From Oscillospiraceae bacterium (lineage in GTDB: Bacteria > Bacillota > Clostridia > Oscillospirales > Oscillospiraceae), in the NCBI GenBank assembly GCA_017541995.1, contig JAFXYD010000003.1, forward strand, positions 1 to 43,132: a stretch of DNA of 43,132 nt. The letters run 5' to 3'. Below are positions 39,105 through 43,132 of the stretch, piece by piece. Every line of letters starts with the position of its first letter. The first letter of the stretch is position 1. Under the pieces are notes generated by a model. The model was not told the DNA's origin. It saw only the letters and a list, made by a program, of their open reading frames with translations, and did no database searches. The translations under genes were made by a program, and so were the position numbers.

Positions 39105-39380
39105 GCTTGCGAACGGGACAACTGCGCGCAGGCACTGCGATGAAGCGGGAGATTGCGTGGAAACACGGTAACTTCCGCAGAGTATGTCCGGTCATCGGGC
39201 GGCTGAGAAGGGACTGAGCGCGGCGTATATCGCCACGTAAGGCAACTTGGCCGGCACTGCGTCGGCCAATTTTCATGTGCGTGGAGTGATACGCACGGCA
39301 AAGCGGTCAGAAAACTTTCTCGACCGTACCCAGCGAGACAAACGAAAAAACTGAGTACGATAATTTAGGAGGAAACAACA
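39105..39380 (+). ncRNA. Structured 5' leader of the S10 operon with attenuator-like hairpin
   Basis: The roughly 275-base leader has no ORF worth calling. GGACA (39116-39120) can close with TGTCC (39185-39189) around a branched fold: CTGC/GCAG, GCGGGAG/CTTCCGC (39145-39151, 39172-39178) and CGTG-GAAA-CACG (39156-39167). GGCG/CGCC (39222-39234) follows, then TTGGCCG/CGGCCAA (39247-39253, 39263-39269) with TTTT, a likely attenuator, then GTGCGT/ACGCAC. Leader control by a ribosomal protein (L4 in E. coli) is known for this operon; I cannot tell which ligand acts here. Confidence 0.65.
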
Positions 39381-39692
39381 ATGGCAAACCAGGAAATGAT
39401 CCGTATCCGCCTCAAGGCTTACGATCATCAGCTCATCGACTCCAGCGCGGAGAAGATCGTGGAGACCGCCAAGCGCAACGGCGCCTCCGTCTCCGGCCCC
39501 ATCCCCCTGCCCACCAAGAAGGAGATCGTCACCATCCTTCGCGCCGTCCACAAGTACAAGGACAGCCGTGAGCAGTTCGAGCGCAGAACCCACAAGCGTC
39601 TGATCGATATTCTCAACCCCAATCAGAAGACCGTCGAGGCCCTCATGGCCCTGGATCTTCCCGCCGGCGTTGAGATTGAGATAAAGCTGTAA
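39381..39692 (+). CDS. rpsJ: 30S ribosomal protein S10
   Basis: A 103-residue ribosomal protein of the 30S head and NusE partner in antitermination. [26 protein letters not shown] and the loop [11 protein letters not shown] are unmistakable, and length is standard. AGGAGG precedes the ATG. First gene of the S10 operon. Confidence 0.99.
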   Translation: MANQEMIRIRLKAYDHQLIDSSAEKIVETAKRNGASVSGPIPLPTKKEIVTILRAVHKYKDSREQFERRTHKRLIDILNPNQKTVEALMALDLPAGVEIEIKL

Positions 39693-39855
39693 TACATTAT
39701 AGTATGGCAGTCGGCGCGCCGTATCGCCCGGCTCCGAAAAAATGAATTGCAGCACCCGCTGTCCGTCGCAAGGACGGACAGGTCAAGTTGGCAGACCAAC
39801 GGTGCCCAATGCCGCGTATGTCAACCAATAACCTAATAAGAAGGAGTAAAAAATC
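39693..39855 (+). other. rpsJ-rplC gap with hairpins
   Basis: A 163-base gap, unusually long for this operon. It holds CTGTCCGTC/GACGGACAG around a short loop (about 39759-39781) and TTGG-CAGA-CCAA (about 39789-39800), but no T-run. Possibly a second regulatory leader or an mRNA processing site; function not shown. Confidence 0.4.
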
Positions 39856-40578
39856 ATGCAGAAAGCAATCATCGGCAAGAAAGTGGGCATGACCCAGATC
39901 TTCGATGAGACCGGCCACGTGATCCCCGTTACTGTCATTGAAGCGGGCCCCTGCGTCGTGACTCAGAAGAAGACCAACGAAAAAGATGGCTACGCTGCCG
40001 TTCAGCTGGGCTTTGAGGACATCAAGGAAGCCAAGCTGAGCAAGCCCGAGAGAGGCCACCTCTCCAAGGCCGGCGTCGCCTTCAAGAAGCACCTGAAGGA
40101 ATTCAAGCTGGAGAAGGCCGCCGAGATGAAGGTCGGCGACGAGGTCAAGGCTGACGTCTTCGCCAAGGGCGACCACATCGACGTCACCGGCACCTCCAAG
40201 GGCCATGGCTACCAGGGCGCCATCAAGCGCTTCGGCGCGCAGCGCACCCCCACCTCCCACGGCGGCGGTCCCGTGCACCGTCACGCGGGCTCCATGGGCT
40301 CCACCTCCACCCCGGCCCGCATCTTCAAGGGCCACATCGGCGCCGGCCAGATGGGCGATGAGCAGACCACTGTTCAGAACCTCATCGTGGTCAAGGTCGA
40401 CCCCGAGCTCAACATGATCGTGGTTCGCGGCGCGATTCCCGGCCCCAAGGGCGGCATCGTGTATCTGAAGAACACCGTCAAGACCATCCACGTTGCCAAG
40501 GGCGCCGCCGGCATCAGTGTCAACCCGCAGAAGGCTTCCGCCCGTGTCAACCCGCAGAAGGCTTCCGCCAGAGGCTAA
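39856..40578 (+). CDS. rplC: 50S ribosomal protein L3
   Basis: A 240-residue rRNA-binding protein placed early in 50S assembly. The N-terminal [24 protein letters not shown] and the central loop [16 protein letters not shown], then [13 protein letters not shown], which reaches the peptidyl transferase centre, are diagnostic. The C-terminus is longer than usual (about 210) and ends in an exact tandem duplication of [15 protein letters not shown] precedes the ATG. Confidence 0.99.
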   Translation: MQKAIIGKKVGMTQIFDETGHVIPVTVIEAGPCVVTQKKTNEKDGYAAVQLGFEDIKEAKLSKPERGHLSKAGVAFKKHLKEFKLEKAAEMKVGDEVKADVFAKGDHIDVTGTSKGHGYQGAIKRFGAQRTPTSHGGGPVHRHAGSMGSTSTPARIFKGHIGAGQMGDEQTTVQNLIVVKVDPELNMIVVRGAIPGPKGGIVYLKNTVKTIHVAKGAAGISVNPQKASARVNPQKASARG

Positions 40579-40597
40579 GAAAGGAGAGTAACACACC

Positions 40598-41218
40598 ATG
40601 ACTACTAAGGTTTTCAACATGGCCGGCAATCACGTCGGTGAGGTGGAGCTCTCTGAGGGCATCTTCGGCATCGAGCCCAACGTCTCCGTCATGCACGACG
40701 TGGTCAAGAACCACCTGGCCAACTGCCGTCAGGGCACCCAGTCCGCGCTGACCCGCGCTGAGGTCTCCGGCGGCGGCAAGAAGCCCTGGAGACAGAAGGG
40801 CACCGGCCGCGCCCGTCAGGGCAGCACCCGGGCTCCCCAGTGGACCCACGGCGGCATCGTCTTTGCCCCCAAGCCCCGGGACTACAGCTACCGTCTGAAC
40901 AAGAAGACCCGCCGGCTGGCTCTGAAGTCCGCTCTGAGCGCCAAGGCCCAGGCCGACGAGATCGTGGTCATCGACCAGATCAAGATGGACGAGATCAAGA
41001 CCAAGACCTTCAAGAAGTTCCTCGAGGCCGTCAAGGTCGAGAAGAAGGCTCTGGTCATCACCGCCGAGGCCGACGAGCTGGTGGTCAAGTCCGCCCGCAA
41101 CATCGAGGGCGTCAAGGCTACCTTCGCCAACCTCATCAACGTGTACGACATTCTCAACGCCAACCAGCTGGTGCTGGACAAGGCCGCTCTGGCCAAGATC
41201 GAGGAGGTGTTCGCATAA
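40598..41218 (+). CDS. rplD: 50S ribosomal protein L4
   Basis: A 206-residue 50S protein lining the exit tunnel; in E. coli it also represses its own operon. The GTGRARQGSTRAPQWTHGGIV loop contains the tunnel extension. AAAGGAG precedes the ATG. Its stop overlaps the L23 start (TAATG). Confidence 0.99.
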   Translation: MTTKVFNMAGNHVGEVELSEGIFGIEPNVSVMHDVVKNHLANCRQGTQSALTRAEVSGGGKKPWRQKGTGRARQGSTRAPQWTHGGIVFAPKPRDYSYRLNKKTRRLALKSALSAKAQADEIVVIDQIKMDEIKTKTFKKFLEAVKVEKKALVITAEADELVVKSARNIEGVKATFANLINVYDILNANQLVLDKAALAKIEEVFA

Positions 41219-41514
41219 TGAAGACCGCATACGACATCATTCTGAGACCTGCGATCACGGAGCAGTCCATGGAGGCCGTGGAAGAGAAGCGTTACGTGTT
41301 CTACGTTCTGCCCACCGCCACCAAGACCGAGATCAAGGCTGCCATCGAAGAGATCTTCGGCGTCAAGGTCGCCAAGGTCAACACCCTTCGTATGGACGGC
41401 AAGGCCAAGCGCCAGGGCGCTTACCCCGCCGGCCGCACCGCCTCCTACAAGAAGGCGATGATCAAGCTCACCGAGGACTCCAAGACCATCGAGTTCTTCG
41501 AGGGCATGGTCTAA
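41218..41514 (+). CDS. rplW: 50S ribosomal protein L23
   Basis: A 98-residue protein at the tunnel exit, docking site for trigger factor and SRP. YDIILRPAITEQSM and the KAAIEEIFGVKVAKVNTL segment are typical. Start shares a base with the rplD stop; GGAGGTG in the end of rplD serves as ribosome binding site. Confidence 0.98.
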   Translation: MKTAYDIILRPAITEQSMEAVEEKRYVFYVLPTATKTEIKAAIEEIFGVKVAKVNTLRMDGKAKRQGAYPAGRTASYKKAMIKLTEDSKTIEFFEGMV

Positions 41515-41544
41515 TTCAAATCTCAAAAAGGAGCGTAACGCAAA

Positions 41545-42381
41545 ATGGCATTGAAAACTTTTAAGCCTTATACCCCTGCGAGACGGAACATGACTGTTTC
41601 CGCTTTCGAAGGCGTTGACAAGAAGGCAAAGCCCGAGCGCGGCCTGGTTGAGACTTTGAAGAAGCATTCCGGCCGCAACAGCTACGGTCATATCACCGTC
41701 CGCCATCAGGGCGGCGGCAACAAGCGCAAGTACCGTGTGGTGGACTTCCGCCGCGACAAGCTGGACGTCCCCGCCACCGTGCTCCGCCTGGAGTATGACC
41801 CCAACCGCACCGCCTACATCGCCCTGGTGGAGTACACCGACGGCGAGCGCCGCTACATTCTGGCCCCCGTTGGCCTGAAGGCCGGCGATCAGGTGATCTC
41901 CTCCGCCGCGGCTGACATCAAGCCCGGCAACACCCTCCCCATTGCCAACATCCCCGTGGGTACCGTCATCCACAACATCGAGCTGGCCCCGGGCCGCGGC
42001 GGACAGCTGGTCCGTTCCGCCGGCGCCGCCGCTCAGCTGATGGCCAAGGAAGGCGAGCTGGCCCAGGTCCGTATGCCCTCCGGCGAGTTCCGCTACGTGC
42101 GTATGAACTGCACCGCCACCATCGGTCAGGTGGGCAACCTGGAGAACGCCAACATCCACATCGGCAAGGCCGGCCGTACCCGTCACATGGGTATCCGTCC
42201 CACCGTCCGCGGCTCCGTCATGAACCCCAATGACCATCCCCACGGCGGCGGCGAGGGCCGCGCTCCTGTCGGCCGTCCCGGCCCCGTCACTCCCTGGGGC
42301 AAGCCTGCGATGGGCCTGAAGACCCGGAAGGCCAAGAACCGGACCAACAAGTTCATCATCAAGCGCAGAAACAGCAAGTAA
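41545..42381 (+). CDS. rplB: 50S ribosomal protein L2
   Basis: A 278-residue primary rRNA-binding protein next to the peptidyl transferase centre. [31 protein letters not shown] and the C-terminal [19 protein letters not shown], containing the conserved histidine, identify it. Length is standard. AAAAAGGAG precedes the ATG. Confidence 0.99.
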   Translation: MALKTFKPYTPARRNMTVSAFEGVDKKAKPERGLVETLKKHSGRNSYGHITVRHQGGGNKRKYRVVDFRRDKLDVPATVLRLEYDPNRTAYIALVEYTDGERRYILAPVGLKAGDQVISSAAADIKPGNTLPIANIPVGTVIHNIELAPGRGGQLVRSAGAAAQLMAKEGELAQVRMPSGEFRYVRMNCTATIGQVGNLENANIHIGKAGRTRHMGIRPTVRGSVMNPNDHPHGGGEGRAPVGRPGPVTPWGKPAMGLKTRKAKNRTNKFIIKRRNSK

Positions 42382-42396
42382 GGAGGAAATGAAACA

Positions 42397-42675
42397 ATGA
42401 GCAGAAGCATTAAAAAAGGCCCGTTTGTTGCTCCCGAGCTGTTCAAGCGCGTTGAGGAGCTCAACAAAACCGGCGAAAAGAAAGTTCTGAAGACCTGGTC
42501 CAGAGCTTCCACCATTTTCCCCTCCTTCGTAGGTCACACCATCGCGGTGCACGACGGCCGGAAGCATGTTCCCGTCTACGTCACCGAGGATATGGTCGGT
42601 CACAAGCTGGGCGAGTTCGTCCCCACCCGGACGTTCCGCGGCCACAGCGGCTCCAAGACCGCCAACAACAAGTAA
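42397..42675 (+). CDS. rpsS: 30S ribosomal protein S19
   Basis: A 92-residue 30S head protein. [31 protein letters not shown] and [15 protein letters not shown] are invariant-type motifs. AAGGAGG precedes the ATG. Confidence 0.99.
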   Translation: MSRSIKKGPFVAPELFKRVEELNKTGEKKVLKTWSRASTIFPSFVGHTIAVHDGRKHVPVYVTEDMVGHKLGEFVPTRTFRGHSGSKTANNK

Positions 42676-42688
42676 GGAGGAGCGCAAC

Positions 42689-43024
42689 ATGGAAGCAAGA
42701 GCATATCTGAAATTTGTGCGGATCTCTCCCCGTAAGGTGAAGATCGTCTGCGACCTCATCCGTGGTCAGGACGCCAGCACCGCCATTGCGTACCTGCGCC
42801 ACACCCCCAAGGCAGCCACTGAGCCCATGCTCAAGCTCCTCAACAGCGCCATTGCGAACGCCGAGACCAATCACGGCATGGACCGTGAGAAGCTCTACGT
42901 CTCCACCGCTGTTGCCGATCCCGGCCCCACGCTGAAGCGCGGCATGCCGAGAGCCAAGGGCAGCTACAACCGCATTCTCAAGAGAACCACGCACCTCACC
43001 ATCGGCGTGAGCGAGCGGGAATAA
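42689..43024 (+). CDS. rplV: 50S ribosomal protein L22
   Basis: A 111-residue protein with a tunnel-lining hairpin. RISPRKVKIVCDLIRGQ and the C-terminal PRAKGSYNRILKRTTHLTIGV are diagnostic. The start at 42689 has AAGGAGGAG in front; longer frames upstream overlap rpsS and are not used. Confidence 0.99.
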   Translation: MEARAYLKFVRISPRKVKIVCDLIRGQDASTAIAYLRHTPKAATEPMLKLLNSAIANAETNHGMDREKLYVSTAVADPGPTLKRGMPRAKGSYNRILKRTTHLTIGVSERE

Positions 43025-43039
43025 GGCAGGAGGTACAAT

Positions 43040-43132
43040 ATGGGACAGAAAGTTAACCCCCATGGTCTGCGCGTCGGCGTGATCAAGGATTGGGATTCTC
43101 GCTGGTACGCCCGCGAGGATAAGGTCGGCGAC
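43040..43132 (+). CDS. rpsC: 30S ribosomal protein S3 (5' part, cut by window end)
   Basis: The first 31 codons give [20 protein letters not shown] after the ATG, the standard S3 start. GGCAGGAGG lies ahead of the ATG, and the position after rplV fits the S10 operon. The rest lies beyond the window. Confidence 0.97.
   Translation, partial: MGQKVNPHGLRVGVIKDWDSRWYAREDKVGD

Overview
The window comes from a high-GC member of the Bacillota, most likely a gut clostridium of the Oscillospiraceae/Ruminococcaceae type. The evidence is the S10 ribosomal operon order, the recJ-rel-dtd-MBL order, an ECF-type thiamine transporter under a TPP riboswitch, strong AGGAGG-type ribosome binding sites, TTGACA/TATAAT promoters with 17-base spacers, and a huge secreted dockerin-type/SLH surface protease. 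The family placement is inference; no rRNA gene is present.

Layout: (1) 1-4011 holds a MATE exporter, an ECF-like sigma factor with its translationally coupled membrane anti-sigma protein, and a MATE C-terminal remnant. (2) 4039-6117 is a SatD/DUF3307/small membrane protein operon behind a long palindrome that overlaps its promoter. (3) 6194-6951 is thiT under a TPP riboswitch with a readable terminator/antiterminator switch. (4) 7286-9192 carries a DUF3810 metallopeptidase-like protein overlapping a metallophosphoesterase. (5) 9488-21448 is one gene for a 3986-residue exported subtilisin-like protease with dockerin-like, cohesin-like, five cleaved-adhesin-like, two Big2-like and SLH-like segments. 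(6) 21681-26276 (minus strand) has psuK, psuG and an M32 carboxypeptidase; psuK runs in frame through ten copies of a 48-bp repeat into a REP-associated tyrosine transposase (RAYT). (7) 26349-27942 is a uracil/xanthine permease with an attenuator-like leader. (8) 28070-29392 (minus) is a lower-GC pair: a TNT-type NAD glycohydrolase toxin-domain protein and an unknown partner, probably its immunity protein. (9) 29575-35337 is recJ, rel, dtd and an MBL hydrolase. (10) 35780-38953 is apbE, a NusG-domain-II protein, an acyl-ACP thioesterase and an HTH regulator. (11) 39070 to the end is the S10 operon (rpsJ, rplC, rplD, rplW, rplB, rpsS, rplV, start of rpsC) with a structured leader.

The most unusual aspect is the intergenic repeat system. 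About thirty short hairpins begin with GTAG at the foot of the stem, the hallmark of REPs mobilised by RAYTs. Stem sequences vary between copies, while the GTAG foot and hairpin form persist. The RAYT lies among oppositely oriented copies and has been captured as a C-terminal extension of pseudouridine kinase, with its own REP array translated as a Pro-rich linker. A second element class, arrays of small hairpins separated by AATGAAG, abuts gene ends so that its internal TGA is the stop codon of psuG and of the MBL hydrolase. Tandem 7- or 8-base repeats and MITE-like palindromes complete the picture. The ribosomal operon and the giant gene are free of these repeats.
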